From assembly GCA_000469685.2 (NCBI GenBank), contig LS997563.1:34998468-35062467 (forward strand): a DNA stretch of 64,000 nucleotides, given 5' to 3'. Positions 12,201-26,354 of this stretch are shown here, piece by piece; within the stretch, counting starts at the first letter, position 1, and the number at the start of each line of letters is the position of its first letter. The notes under the pieces are model-generated. The model saw nothing but the letters and a program-made list of their open reading frames with translations. It was not told where the DNA came from and searched no databases. Source of the DNA: Haemonchus contortus. Taxonomy: Eukaryota > Nematoda > Chromadorea > Rhabditida > Trichostrongylidae. The position numbers and the translations under genes are program-made.

Positions 12201-15200
12201 TTTCCTCTCCCATTTTTCTTCTTTCGGGAAAGCAATGTAATGCTCGCGACAGGATCATTAAATTTCTGACCACGACGATAGATGAAAGCCTTCACAACAG
12301 TTAATGAGAAAGAGAAAAGCAAAAAGTTTAAATAGAAGGAACACACGATAAACAAAGCAAATGTTGAATAGCTCACTTCGACTAGGTGGTTCAAATCCCT
12401 CTGTGTCAGGATCCTTGATAAGTACGGTACTCGCTACATCCAAGCTCACACGTCTTGTGTTTTTCTGAAGTGGGTCGTGATTAGTGTGTTAGAGGTTATT
12501 TTATTTTCGTTGCTTACTCTGTTTCATTCTTACAAACTAGAATTCTAAGAGGGGTAACTGATTTACTCACCGGATTACTCAGTAGCACCATAAGGAAACG
12601 TCTGCAGAGCTGTGCAAGGGAGTTTCGGCCTTGTCGATCACGACCTTCTACACGAGTACGTTTCTGAAAACAAGGATGAAGCCATTGATAAAAAAGGTAG
12701 TGACAGACGTAATAGTTTTCTTAGACAGTATATGTCTATGAAGGTGAAGGTACCTCGCTCTGTTGTGAGAGACTGAGAACATCGATGGAATGATTGGATG
12801 AGCAAGGACTGGCGTCCTCCCCAACGAGGCTTCCTTAAATTCTTTCATATAACCTTAGCAAGTTTTCTTGAAAAAAAGTTTGTATAGACTTTGTTTTTTG
12901 TCTCACCGCCCCTTCATTTTGACCCCAAGAAGTACAAATCCGCTTTATTTACAGAATAGGCATTTAAGTTGTTTATTATTGCTTCTATTGTTGAGTTGCA
13001 TAAATTGTTTATAAATCTCATTGGTAACTTCTCTTGCGTGATCACGTAATCTCTAATTATAAGAGTGCGTTTAAGAAATGCCGCCTGATGTGCCCAGGCC
13101 TACTCTCATTGCGGCATTGACTGACTATTTTTAAATTTACAATATTTACAATATTTAGGGGACCAGTAACTATCTCGTTGGTAAGAAGACAAGCAACATC
13201 GACTCCTTCAACGACTGTCATTTGCTTCTACACCGAGTGCACTTCACCACCTGTTCCAGTTCCATATGTTAACGCTATGGTTACGAACTCACCAACGATC
13301 TCTTTGGCGCCGATCTTTCGACTACCTGGTGAAAGCTCTGTAAATGAGCACATAGCCTGTTCAACACGGAGAACTCGCTCCGGTAGATGTTCGTCTACGG
13401 CTTCTTTCTGAAAAATTCATTTATTTGATAAGATTACATCGTTTCAACTCTGTGCGGCAACTAAACCCACGGACCTGAAGATCAGCCATGAGCTTCGGTA
13501 AACCCTCCAGTCCATGCCATCGGTAGTAGGACTTGTTAGTTTTGCTCATAGCATCCAACGCTTCCATGACGTTAACGATGTCGTATATCCGACGTTTCTC
13601 AACATCTGTAATTTATTATTTGTGCCCTTATAATGATAGGAGTTGCGATTGCTAAGTCTGATTAGACTCACTCATTTTCCGTGCCACTGTCTCCAAATGC
13701 ACTTCTCTGCTTGATGACATACGTGTCTCCTCGTTCATTGCGATGAGAAACCTTAAAGGAAACATCTTAATTTGTCCTGGTACTCGATTTACCAGTTCTA
13801 TGGATACCTTTGACACAATAAACCAAGGCTTTTCTCCTTGCGGGACGTGACTTCGCCATCTTCACTTTCAACCTCCAAATCGTCGCTGGACTCCCTACGC
13901 GATGATGTGGTCATAGTGAAGGGACGCGGTGAGTCGTGGGTCGATTCTAAACAGAACGATTGACTGTCCTTTCACTTTCAATTGGGAAAACTTCGAAAAG
14001 AAAACAAAATAGGAAAGCTTTTGGAGGAATACGATGTTTAATGGAATGTTCATGCAAATAAAATCCCATTCCCCCTGAGAAGGGTGAATGGAAGACAACA
14101 GAGCAGATAAAACGGTTCAATCCCTGAAAAAGGTGAAAGCGATCGATAGAATCGTTGAAGAGGCCTAACGTTTGAGCTCAGAACAGAAACATCTACACAT
14201 AACTCTTACGAAGCACACAAGTCTCCAAGACGACCCAAATATTGCTCTTCCTGTCCGCGCCCTCCTGGCCGACGAATACAGTAGTCCCAGTTAAGTACAA
14301 GTTGTAAAGGGAATATGATGAAATGATAGGTAAGGAGCTACTAAGAGACCGATTAAATGAGCAATTACACTTGATCGTATGAAATTATGCTGCTTTCCAT
14401 TCTCGCCTTCCCAATCAACTAATCCTGTAGGCAGACTAAGATGAAGATGAAGCTTAAGATTTCGCAAAGTTAAAGCTTCGCCCAGCGAGTAACCGCCCGT
14501 CACTACTGCCTTTTGAAGCTGTATCGTTTGTGCGACCTGACGACGGCAAAGTACCGACAGCGAGAAGATTTGCATGCTTCCAGCGGAGCTTATCAGCTCG
14601 GAAGCGCGAAATTCAAATCGATGAAACACTTCTTGTAACCTGATTCCTGGTCCCGTCAACGCTAGTTTGCCACGACTGACCCAGGTGGGTGCTGATAAGG
14701 GTTCCTGAACACCTTTCTTTGATAAGACTGTTCGCTACGATGACCGTTTGTTGCGTAGTCTCTCCAGGATTGGCCTGCTGTCTTTCGATAGAGTTATATG
14801 CAACGACAAAACGGCCTCAGATAGCGCATATCAGGCCACACATTTTCAAATGATGAACGCTTACCAAATGGGAACATAGTACAGTACGGCCAGCATCGCA
14901 CCATGTTCTAGGAACTCGTTATTACAAAAATCAGGGCATTGAGGTGGGAGCGATGAAGGGAAAGGACCTTGACGGTACTCACAAGAACGAAAGGGACCAT
15001 GAGTAATGTTATATAAGGAGAGAGGGTAAGGTGTTGCTAGATTGCCAAAAGGAAGGAATATAAATATTTTCAAAGAATAGATAGAAAATGCAATAAAACA
15101 GATTAGACTCACCTTGGCTCTGAACAGATGCACTGGACTTTTGTGACAATGGCGAATGAAACGTGTTGACCTCAACGTCGGCTTCGGGCAGCACTGCATC

Positions 15201-15296
15201 CCCTCTGCCAGATACTGTAGGTTTCCGATCGGGAAAATCCATGGGATACGGTAGGTTTTCCTTGTTTGCCTCCAGTATCTCGGCCCATTGTGACAT
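9286..15296 (-). CDS. efl-3: Atypical E2F transcription factor, E2F7/8 class (EFL-3 type)
   Basis: Fifteen exons close in phase: 15296-15113, 13946-13808, 13751-13672, 13605-13475, 13407-13293, 12833-12754, 12663-12571, 12464-12377, 11860-11735, 11668-11586, 11520-11420, 11359-11148, 10336-10218, 9497-9364 and 9289-9286, giving 562 aa. There are two E2F winged-helix DNA-binding domains: the first at about residues 97-168 (RKEKSLGLLCQR...RRIYDIVNVMEAL...YYRWHGL), the second at about 251-343 (GRNSLAQLCRRFL...RRLYDIANVLVALGLIKKVH). Both have the RRxYDI recognition helix, and no DP-dimerisation or pocket-binding region follows, as expected for E2F7/8. These nuclear repressors bind E2F sites without a DP partner. 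In C. elegans EFL-3 acts with Hox LIN-39 to repress egl-1. The tail is Ser/Thr/Pro-rich. The last exon (Pro codon plus TAG) is the least certain. Confidence 0.9.
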
Positions 15297-15394
15297 ACTG
15301 ACTAGAGTACTGGAATGTGACAAAATGAATGGCAATTGAACTGATTGGAGTCTTTTAACGCGAATGCGAGACAAAATATATTTTCAAATCAAGT

Positions 15395-15403
15395 GGCGCG
15401 AGA
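15395..15403 (-). promoter_or_regulatory. E2F-like site about 100 bp upstream of the efl-3 start
   Basis: The minus strand reads TCTCGCGCC, one mismatch from the E2F consensus TTTCGCGCC. It lies just upstream of the first exon of an E2F gene, so autoregulation is possible. E2F genes are commonly E2F targets. A single near-match is weak evidence. Confidence 0.25.
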
Positions 15404-17827
15404 TGAGTGAGGTGGAAGGGCACGGGGTGATAGAACGTGGCAAGCGTGAATGTATGTATGCATTAAGGTGTGTGTGAATGCGTGGATGAGTGACAAAAGA
15501 TGAGACGACGTTGCGTCACACCAGACGGGTCAACGCCTTCCATTGACGACACGCTCATTGTAACAGCAGGGGGAACAGCGATGAGCCGACAGTCTGCAAG
15601 CACACCTGCACTGTGCAAAAGCAGAATCTGCGCGCTCGCGGATCCATCAGCCGGCCATCTGTACGCGCATGCGCGAATACGCGGCTCACACCGAAGCCCG
15701 ACTTCCGGTATGCAAATCTATGCCTTCTGCGGTATGAGACTTCTGCTGTGAGGCGATAAAGCGAATAGACGCCTTCATCCAGTCATTTAGAGATTCAATA
15801 GAATTAGGAAATTGCTATGGTCAGAAGATTTGTGAAGGAAACTGTAGTCTGACAGTAGAAAATAAATAAATTTCTGTAAAAAAATAATGATAAAAATGGA
15901 AAAAAGGCAAAATTTCGTGAGCAAGAGATTGAAATCTGTTGCTGTGACCAAACTGTTAATTTTTTATCCAAGCAGGAAGTCGCTCGTTAAGATGATGTTA
16001 TTGCAAGAAAATCAAAAACCAGAAGTAGTGAAGTACAAGCCACTGCTCGAATAATTTGGTGTGAACCATAATCTGAGACCTCTAAAATCATCTAAAATTC
16101 TAAGTCAACCACTGAATATGAATTATACTACCCTTCACCAATTCCTAATTATCGGAGAGCTCCCCAAGCTCAGTGACGCTGCCACCCCTTTTTTTGTTCT
16201 CTCTTTGTCGCGGAAAAAATTAATTATTGAAGAATTCGAACAATTGTAATGTGTCGCCGCACCAACGGTGAGAAATGGACCTTGTACTAGTGACTCTCAA
16301 AAACTGTAAGACATTATGTATAACTAGGAATGGCTACGATTGGGGGATGATGATCACACTTTCGAACTCTGGGCTGTCGCCAAAACGATCCGTAGTTAGC
16401 ATAGGAGACTGAAGGACAATAAAACAAATATATCATGTTATGTTGAGGATTACGGGGATCGCGTAACAAGAACTATGCAATACCTACAATTCATTAAGGC
16501 AAACTGAACAACTATTATTCGAATATGATATTCATATTGAGCGGTATGCAAAGAATATTTTAGGTGCGTTTTTTCTCATGAATTTGCATCAAAGTTAATT
16601 AGAGAGATGGAGTGGAAGCCGGTACTGATTGACAAAAATAGCTCCGATCAAGATGATCGATCATTTAAAAAGAGAGTTGAGATGACCCCATGATTGGACT
16701 CGATCTGGAAGAAGCAAATTTGAGCCTTATAGAAGTCCTACAGGCCAATCACGTTCTGCTGGGAGAGCGAAGGACGAAAGCGCTGCTAAGGACATTTTCT
16801 CAGTAGGCTTATTTGACGAAAGGAGCATATTTCATCGAGGAATCGTGAACAATCTAAAGGGAAAGAGGAGTCATTAATGGCGCGAAGGAGCTCATCGAAT
16901 GAATGATAGAATTCTAGCTCAAAACCAACCCAGATCATCCTCTGCACAGCTTTTGGATTAATTGATTAGTAACAGTACCTCAGCTCCACTGGAACGACAG
17001 GAAAGAAATCGCATGCTTTGAACATCGATTGAATGTATTTTAGGGCCGAATCTGCCATCAAGTTGGACACCGATTACAAATGAAAATCGAGCCCGATGTA
17101 CATGTGGAAGAGACTGAATGACAGAGGGTTTTCGCTCTCCTATGGGAAAAACACAATACTAGATTAACATTGTTAAAGAGGCGTGCCAAAAAGCAAGTTG
17201 TAAAGCATTGTGTTTGAAATTTCAAATGTATGCGGGACGACTGTACGCGAAAAATGAATGGGTGTGCCTCATTAGGTATGCGTGGCATCATGTTTTTTGT
17301 TATCTGCATGCAAAAAGCAGCGATGTTCGACGTTCAACGGCGACATCACCCGCCAGCGGCCAATTTTCAAATTTCAAATATGTAGTTTGAGAGATACTAT
17401 GGCGAGAACTGGGAGGATTATCAAATGCTAAAGCCCTGGATTCTGTGGAGTCTGGGAAGTATTGTTCAAGGTTCCCGTTTTTCAAGACATTGTTCCCTAG
17501 TGGGTCTCTCTACAGGCATCGTTGCGTGAGGTATCTGAACCGTGGTCAGGTGAAAGCTAGGGTTTGGTTTAGCGGCCGTGCCCGAACGTTTACTTCTAAT
17601 CGGTCATTAGGGAAGCTCAGAGAGGTGCTCCCACAGCCGCTTAGGTACAACACGTATGAAGCCGCTCTTCTCGCGCTTCAAATTATTGTTCTGAATTTTA
17701 GTTCCTATTTAAGACCAGTTGGGCTGTGAGCTGTCAGCAAAAATCGTTTAATCATCTCGAATCATGCCGACGAGAAGTGTCAGAATTCAAATTGTGATCG
17801 GTTAAAGTGGTGGTCGGACACGGGTAG
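15404..17827. other. No gene seen; upstream region of efl-3 with a CpG-rich segment
   Basis: A GC- and CpG-rich stretch at about 15600-15720 lies 300-400 bp upstream of the efl-3 start and is a plausible promoter region. The rest (15780-17827) is AT-rich and contains no splice-linked coding segments that I can defend. Confidence 0.35.
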
Positions 17828-18052
17828 AGGTGTCAGTGTCAGTTTAGAGAAGAGAGTCCGACAGGCCGAGGACGCCCGGGGACGACCACGACGACAGCGG
17901 TGGAGGCGGCTGCGGCCGGCAGTTCAAAAATTGTCGCGACGCTGAAGATGCACGGAGATAAGTGGCGTAAGCACGCCGTCCGCGTGCCGCCGGTACCGCG
18001 TTCGCCGCCGCCGTCGCCCGCGAAACGCTCAGCGAGGATTTTTTGTAGCTGA
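17828..18052 (+). other. GC-rich open frame, candidate first exon of an unrecognised gene
   Basis: The interval is strongly GC- and CpG-rich inside AT-rich DNA and is open in one plus frame between stops at 17825 and 18050. From the in-frame ATG at 17948 it would encode MHGDKWRKHAVRVPPVPRSP and then a short Pro/Ser/Arg-rich tail ending near KRSARIF, followed by a donor-like GTAGCT. The codon choice is G/C-ending, which fits coding sequence. No downstream partner exon was found, so this is a candidate only. It could also be just a CpG-rich promoter. Confidence 0.25.
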
Positions 18053-21000
18053 AGCACCACTGTCATTCTGTAACCAGTGCCTATCAATGGAATATCCGTA
18101 AGAAACAACCGCGAAGCAAAAGGAACGAAAAGAGGCCATTTTCATCCACTTGGCCACACAATACTAAAAGTTCCCATTTGGGAGAAAGAGTGATGAAGGT
18201 TTCTGCTCCCAGTCAAAAACCATACACTCCTGAATCGATGTGAAGGCGATTGTTCGCAGCATAACAAAAAGCTTTAGCAAGACCTCCGCGCCAAACCTGA
18301 GCGTTTGAACGTTTGCCTTTGTAAAATGAATTTGATGGCACTGATAACTGTCAGATAACTGTCACTACCTTTATTCGAGTGTGAAATGTGGCCCTGAGAA
18401 TTAGCCAAGAGTTGGAGAATTCGAATGATCTGTGTCGTTCCGATAATAGAACTGGGTCCCAGAATGAAAGACTTTTCAAAAAGTGGTCTAAACCCCCAAA
18501 TAGACAGCTCAATATGAGTAGAAAAAGTAGAGCCAGAAGTACTTCCATTTTGACAATAAAAAGCAGAGATCTCGACTCGACAGCGAAATGTTCAAAAAAG
18601 TGATCAGACGCCGGTAACACTGGATTTGGAAGCAAAACAAAGCTCCCATGGGAAGCGGAAGTGTGATTTCTAAGATTCAACGGGCTAAAAATAAGATTGC
18701 AAGCGTGCCACATCCTATTAATGAGAGCAGAGAAGCTCTGGGGAGGTCAGGGTGACCATAGGCAACAGTGCACAGCAGATAGGACATCGATGGCTATCCA
18801 CGAGGAGGTCAGCGGGAGTCAACGCTGTGCCGCAGCGTGTCCTCTGCACACCGGGGCGGGGCTTAGGGAACGCCCGATTTTCGCGCGCGCCCATCCCTCT
18901 ACAGTCTGACGCTGCTTTCCCCATTTGCCTTTGGGATAAGGATCCGTGATCTGCCGAGAGCTCTGATTGGTCAGAGTTTACTGTATGTACAGTTGTCACT
19001 TTGCCACGGGAGAAAATGCTAAATCAAGGGAATGTCGATAATGATTCAATTTGAAATCCGATCTATCGCCACAATTTTCAAACAATCGCCCAGTGCGCTA
19101 GCATTTTTGGGCCCTCTGTTGTAGAGCAAAGGTTCCCTTTTTATTTTATGGGTACTATTTCCAACTCAACAAGAGAGTAAAACGTATGGGGTCGAGCAGA
19201 CGCTATGCAAATCCGGCAGTCCCACCAACGTGTTGCAATTTGAGACGCCCTGATGACCATTGACCGATAAATTAATGGATAGGCAACCTTTGCAAACAAT
19301 GAAAATCGATTGGATCGATCGAGCGAGCACAAGAGCCGAAGGAGGGATCGTAACCGCCCGCTTTATAGCTGTGAAAAATTCATTTCTCCTGGGAAATGTC
19401 GGAATCGCTACGAGTGATAGTCCATAACAAAAACTTAACCCTATTTATGGAAACGTGGAGGAATCCTGAGGGTTCCAAACGGATACCGCATATCGAGGAG
19501 ATCGTCACGATTGACTATCTGTGCGGGAAATCTTTGTCACCGATGAATTTTCACTGGAAAACCGTTCGATATCGCTCATATAATCATGAATATTGGCTGA
19601 TGAACATTGGCTAGTGTTCCATACAAATCCTCCTGAATCCTCATTGAATGAATCTTCGAAAATTCTTCAACACTACTGCTTCAATACTTTTGGGTTTTTT
19701 TTGATAATGATTTTACCTACACCGTAGTCCGTCCTCCCTCCCACAAGGAGGTAGCTCATGAGCACTTGTAGACGATGGAGCAGCTATTAACTTATCAAAC
19801 TTTAAAAGTTGATTTTGAGCGAGAATCAAAAGGCGAGATTCCCCGATTCAGAATGCTACCGTAGCACTCGGTGACGAGCGCCTGAGCGCCACGAGTGAGA
19901 CCATCGCTTATCTTCTGCACAGTTTACGAGATCGGCTATCTTATCCAATGCCAGGCCAACTTTGATTCTTAAAAATTTAGAGACAATTAACTGATTGAAT
20001 GTGGAGAACGTATTCGATGAGGAATATGCAAATGCCCCGAACATCGATTGGCTATGGTAACTCAAATCTTGCAGAAGTTTCACAGTTGTGCAAAGTCCTT
20101 CTCACTTCAGGAGCATGTTTCTACTAGTAGCGGCGCGACCTTTTTGACTAATAACACCTATGATAAGTGCAGAGTTTATATCATTACTCCGGAATTCTAT
20201 TAAAGATACTTATTCAGCCCGTCAAAATGGAATGATAGCAGATCGTGCTATCACTAGATGGTGACCGCTATTACGAAAAATGTTCAGGTTCGTGATTTTG
20301 AAGCTACAGTTGGATGGATAGTGGGAGAAGAATTCTAATAGAAAGACTCTACTTGGAAAATCAGGTATCCACGAGATTGGGAGGGAAAGGAATTATCTAG
20401 AGACCTCGGATTAATAGAGATTTAAACAGTGGAGATCTTAGTGAATGACCGCCAAGGAAAAGTTTGAGATCCCGAAGGCACGGAACAGTTTGAGCGCGAA
20501 ATGTAGATGGAATGAGAACTATTACGAGCACATACGATAAGAGCAGAGTGTCCAGAAGAACTAAAAGGCAGGCAGACAAGAATGTGATCGCGTGACAATT
20601 TGGTTTTCTGACAGTCGACGAGTTGGCAAGGACTGCCGACTTGGTAGTGAATGTGTGTCGCCATCATACAATGGCTATTATGAATTGTACATCGAGGCTT
20701 CTCTGTTGAAACTATATTATGTACACCCAACAGAGGCTTCCCCTGAAAATCGAATTGACCTATTTTTGGTTTCCATGTAAGAGAGTGGTGCATGGTGCCC
20801 AAACTTGGCCATGTCGGTAGATTCATAAGAGGTGGACTCTACGCCTTCATGGCAGACTCACTGTTTCTTTTGCCCCTTGACTACACACTATACAAGTTGT
20901 TCCGTATGTTATTCCACATAGTAGTTAGTTTGCGCTTTGAGTGCAAACCATTTGAATCACACGGTTGCCTCGTTTTTCATCGCAGTCCCACAGTGAGTAG

Positions 21001-23775
21001 CCTACGCGTACGGATGACTCAACCGAACCCGCATAGAAAAACGCTAATGACACGCGCAACTACGACTAGGCTGTGAGGTTCGGGTAACCTTTGTTGTGAA
21101 GTAGGATGTGTCTAATAAGGCCATCCAAGGGAACGAAGAGAGTGGCTTCTCCAAAGCACTACAAACCGATTGCGTCTGCGGTCCGCACATGTCTCATCTG
21201 AGTCGGATAAAAAGGGTTGGCGCCATTTCAGTAACGTCGGCAAGCGTCAAAGAAACGGTACCGTCGATGTTGGCAGTATTGGCACTCTTTGAGGGCTCTG
21301 ATAGAGGAAATGTTGGGAGGACCTTCTTTATAAGTACTACTTATTCAATCTGATTTGGATTTCATTTGAATGTCCACAAACTGATCCATCCGAAAACTTA
21401 CGCGACGATGCCATCCTTACTACTTCGTTTTACTGCTTCCTACTTGGCATTTCAATAAACATTGGGAAGAGTGACTGATATATGTAGGCACCACCAAAGA
21501 AGTTTGTAAAAGCTTATAATTTTGTGGGTAACGATTGTCTTGGAAAAATAACTCAAAAGCTGTCAAGCGGTTTTGTCAGCTGGCTCTTTCTATCTGACTG
21601 AGGAGCCAGTTCGCTGGATTCTCCTTAGCGAATCCAGGTCAATCTAGCCGTTGTTGGTTTTCAGACACCATTTGCCGCCTATGATCCGCGCGATGCTCCA
21701 CTTGTACGCCTCATTAATGCGTTTTGCACTAAAACTGTTGGCTAGCAGCCAAACTTGTGTTTTCGTTGCTATGCACAATTTAAAAGAGTATAAACTTGTA
21801 ATACGACTGCAGGATGAACCTTAGTATTCCGGACAATAGCACTTGTGAAGAGAAGGATGAATAGAAGAAAAATCCGGAGAGGACGATCGGTTAGATGGCT
21901 CTGTCATGACGAACGTTTGGAAAAGCGCCCATTCGAATGAATTCAATTGAATTCCAGTAAGCGGAATAATTGAAAACGATGCGACAATTTGAATACGAGC
22001 ACTGTTCAGACCGTTTGAAAAGTGGGAAACGATCGATAGCCATAAAATGCTTCCGCGATGGTCCCGAAAACATGCTAACAACTTTGTTCCTTATACATAC
22101 TATTGAGTGTCTAGAAGGACATAAACAATATTGAAAATGGCTCATTGAAGGTAGGTGGCTTCCCATGAGGAATACTTAACCCTACTGACGCAATGGAAAT
22201 GATGTTTGATAAATGACGAGTTATGAGAGAAGCACTAACAAAAAATGCTAGTCAAGGATTGTAGCAAAGCAGAGAGGCTGAGTTTTTGATGTAAGTTTAC
22301 TATAAATCTTGAATGATGGCCTGACAACGTGAATTGTGGCCTATCAAGATGTTCAGATTCAGAGCACGACATCGAAAGGACTGTCGAAAAGGAGATAGGA
22401 GAGTCTGGTTGATGTTGTATATACCGTATATGCACAGTGAAGACTTCTTTTTGCCACAGGCCAGTCAAGATGCAATCACGATACCATTGAATCGAGTAGA
22501 AGAATCATGTTTGATGAGTGGTGAATTCGGACAAAATGAGTTGATTGAAATTTGTCACCTAGACTGAAAGATTGTAGTACCTCAATTGATAGTCTGGGAA
22601 TTAACAGAAAGAAATCTTTATAAATTATAGGGCCTATACTTCCTAATGAATAGTACTAGCATTCTAGACCATCGCCTACTACTTTTACGGTGACCATTGC
22701 AGTAAAATGTAAGGTATCCCATTCATGTATCCGAGACCGGCGGAAAGGCACAATTCTAGCCAATACTGCTTCACTGATTCACGATGTTCTAGGCCTTCGT
22801 GCGTGTTTTAGGCCTCCTGTACATACCTATTGGAGCACACATGGTGCAAGAGGTAATATAGCGCTCAGAATTGGTCTGCCATGCTGATAGGATCGAATTC
22901 CGTCCAGATTCATCTCAAAACTTTATTACTTCAGAGTCATTTGGTTGGTAATATATCTCTTGCAAGGATCAAAAAAACCATATCAACTCACCTCAATCTG
23001 TTCTTTAGGCCATGCATGCATAGAAGCCGCTGTAATCACCAATACAAGGTGATATGTGATGTTTCTCGGAGATTCTTACAAAATCAAGTCGAAAAAGAAA
23101 CAAATTCACGAACTTTTGTACAACCCAAAACGGTGAAACCTTCCTCCCTGAACTGTTATATTTGCCAAGGCTCAAATCAAGTAGATTATTCATGATGGAA
23201 ACATCAACCAGCCTTTATACAACCACAGCCCTACAACAAGCCCGAGTCTAGCGAATAGCGAAGGTAATTTTTTTTATTTGAAATTCGAAGTCACCGTAGG
23301 CTGTTAAGTCATGCAGGCAAAGGCCAGTTTCACGTCGACCATTTATCATTGTAGATTCTCCGTGAATTCAATCGCTAAGGACAACACGGTATAATTGATG
23401 CTAGGTTTCGCGCCTCAGTAAGCGCCTTGCCGAGAGAGCACTTTGCGGTGGAATTCGGGCCATTTCGTCTATCAGGGTCATTTATAGACATGGAACATTT
23501 CATTCAGTTTTTTATGAGCCTGGGTTCCGATGAGACTTCTCAGAAAGCATTCAGTTTCTCGTGCTGTGGATGACCATTGAAGTCGACGTTTGGCAGCAAT
23601 TCTATGGAAATTCTCACAGCTATTGGAAAAGTTTAATGATTAATGGATATTTCCACGTACACCTCATGAATGCAAAGCTTTAAGCATCCTAGGTTATCAA
23701 AAGACTCACCATGATCGAAGAGGGATTCGTTTTTGAAACATGGGCAAACAGTATCTGTAGCCGCTGTAGTATGTA
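18053..23775. other. No gene seen; long unannotated region
   Basis: Many short open frames occur on both strands, but none links to another by splice signals and none resembles a family known to me. A GC-rich stretch at about 18780-18920 contains GGGGCGGGG and, near 18965, GATTGG (an inverted CCAAT), as promoters do, but no exon could be attached to it. Confidence 0.3.
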
Positions 23776-25060
23776 TTGGGTTGTCCGAAAAGTTCCCGCC
23801 GATTTTTGATTCATCTTCGAATGAAAATTCCTAGAAGGAGAAATCCATTGAATGAGCAATATATCCTCCATTCTGTTCAGTAAGGCCTCGCCATCTTCCT
23901 GTATGTTCCAGTTCCCCTCTTCCATAGAAGGATCCAGACTTAAAATCGAAAAACCCACTCAGGTGCTTTTTGCAGTCCTCCAGCGAATTGAACGATTTTC
24001 ATTCAAAGGGTTTTGCAGAAACCCAAACAACTGGTATTCTGATAGTGCTATGTCTGGACTATATGGGGGGGGGTGTGGTAAGACATCCCACCCGAGCTTT
24101 AGCAACTTTTGACGAGTGGCCAAAAATACGTGTGGTCTGGAGGTACCCTGTTGGAAGATTACACCCTAACAATTGGCCACTTCGGGTCGCTTTTGGACCA
24201 TCGCTGCCTCCATAGTTTCTAGCTAATTATAGTACCTTCCCTAAGTCATCTTTTGATTGTGCGACAACAGCTCATGGTAAGTGATTTCCCTGAAATCCCA
24301 TCAGCAACTCGGCATAGTCATCCGCACCTGGATTTTGACTTTTGCAGCGGTTTGTGACGGCTTTCTAGGGGGCTACACGGTCGTTTCCGCTCCTCATTGT
24401 TGTACACCGTCCGATTTTCGTCCTCCGTGCTCATGCGTTTCAGAAACGGCTCATTTTTATTTCGTTGGAGCAAGGAGTGGCACACGGAGGCGCGGTCCAT
24501 CATACTGTGCTCGCCCAGTTCGTGAGGTATCCCAACATCGAGACGTTTTACAAAACCAAGCGTCTGCAGATGACCATGGATGGTTAATTTCGAAACACTA
24601 AGCCCTTGTCCTACCCCACGAGCAATGATGTGCCGATTTGCTTCGGTTACCATTTTGAGTGGATCGTTTAAACTGATGATAGTCTCCCCGAAGGTTGCCG
24701 GTCTTCGAAGGCAAATTCACTCCGTTTGGATTCCGCAAACTAGTCATGCACTGTGCGTTTCTCTAGGGCATGGTCTACTCAAACGTCATATATCTTTCGT
24801 GCGGCTTGAGCCGCATTCTAGGCCTTGCGGTAGAAGAAATACTTCAGATGACGAAAATGCGCACAGTGGTTCTCCATTTTCATTCGAGTCCTGTACAGAC
24901 AAACTTCGGCGAATGTTGGCAGAATCCTAACAGGAATATAGAGGAGGATCTACTCTTTCAGAAAACATATAACTTTATTTGGTTGGGTCCTTGATCTTTT
25001 GTACAACGGTTGATAAATCCGGGGTATCAAAAATCGGCGAAAACTTTTCGGACAACCCAA
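23776..25060 (-). mobile_element. Full-length but dead mariner element
   Basis: Terminal inverted repeats TTGGGTTGTCCGAAAAGTT (left, 23776; right, reverse complement ending 25060) are flanked by TA on both sides, and the 1285-bp length is normal for mariner. The minus strand carries a decayed transposase in several frames. A helix-turn-helix part (VSKLTIHGHLQTLGFVKRLD) is followed by VPHEL-like IPHELGEH, LLQRNKNEPFLKRM, and EDENRTVYNN, which corresponds to the family GDEKW first catalytic Asp region. Further on come PYSPDIALSEYQLFGFLQNP at the third catalytic position (the usual D of SDYHLF is E) and a C-terminal SFNSLEDCKKHLSGFFDFKS. Multiple stops and frameshifts show that it is inactive. 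Confidence 0.85.
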
Positions 25061-26354
25061 TACATGCATCGCAAAGCTAAAAAAATTGGCGCTATCACGG
25101 ATTAGCAACGGCAGTATTAAGGTGCGTTAGAGCTAAAGTCTCGAGGTTGACAGGGGCTCAACCGCTTTTCTTTTTAGCTACGGTTATTTCTGCTGTATTT
25201 CATATATACCATTTCAATAAACAGGCGAACACGTGAGAATTCATTCCTCCCTTTTATCAATGAACATGTTCACCGCAAGTTACTGAGGGCCATAGGCATC
25301 AGCAACCAAAACATAATGACGGTTCTACAAGGTCGAATGTGAAGGTGCATTTCATAGAAGGATCGACCGTGCCAGCAGGCCTCGCCCCAAAACTTCATCA
25401 GAACTGGTTCTGTTGGTTGAAGTGGTGGAGAGGGAAATGACTTACGATCAGCTATGATGACCGTGATGTCATTAATTATACGACGACTTGTGCACATATC
25501 ATTACGTAAATTTACGGTCTGTACTATAAATTTATAATCGATCATAAAGCAACAGTCGCGCGCATAAATATGGGAATAGGTGACAATGGCCAGCGGTGAT
25601 GAGTGTCGATGGCCAATAGAGGCTCGGTTTCAGATGGTAGAGCATTTAGTCCCACGTATGAAATGAATTCCAACGCAGTGATTCTGATAGCATGGTGCGA
25701 AATATATGAATCAAGCAGTGTATATGGGACAGTAATCTATGCTTTGTGGTCAGAAGTACTAGGCACTTACGATTCCCTTTGCTCACCTATACATGGTAAT
25801 TCGCTGAGTCGAGTAGGTTGCCGCACTGTGCTACTATACCGAGCGGTGCTTCGTCCTGCGAGAAAATGAATGGGAGAAAGCAATCTTTTTCAATAGTCTT
25901 TTAGTTTCAACAGTTTTCAGCTTTTGAATGTTGTGAATGTTCTTACATTATGAATGTTTTGATCATTTAGAGCTGCTGTTATGAGGAAACAAAGAGGCAG
26001 AATCATTCAGTTCTGCGCATCGTGTTGTCTTGAGTGCTGGGAGATTATTCGAATAGGCAATGCGGGGCCCACTGGTGGCTCACAAATAACCCTCAGCAAT
26101 TACTGGGAGTATATACCGAAAGGATGACTAAAAAACTGTCCTTATTCTTATTGATCGAGAGTCAATCGTGGTCTTTCATACTATCCACTAACTGTTTGTT
26201 GAAATATTCTACCGGATACTATGGTCATATTTTTCATAGGTACTATGAGCTTATCTTTGAATGAATGAGTAAATACCTATTCAACAGAATGAAACCGGAA
26301 AACAGTGTCCCTCCCGACGTGAAAAAGGTGAGCAGCTTCCCAAGGTCGAATATG
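25061..26354. other. No gene seen; spacer
   Basis: Only short open frames unlike any known family; nothing supported. Confidence 0.35.

Noticed and set aside
12161..12449. Minus-strand ORFs near 12.2-12.4 kb as a membrane protein
   Set aside because: They are an efl-3 exon (12464-12377) reading on into its intron; the hydrophobic part is intronic.
15500..15751. GC-rich plus-strand ORF upstream of efl-3 as a divergent gene
   Set aside because: The CpG-rich sequence opens several frames at once, and there is no partner exon or acceptor; it is better explained as promoter sequence.
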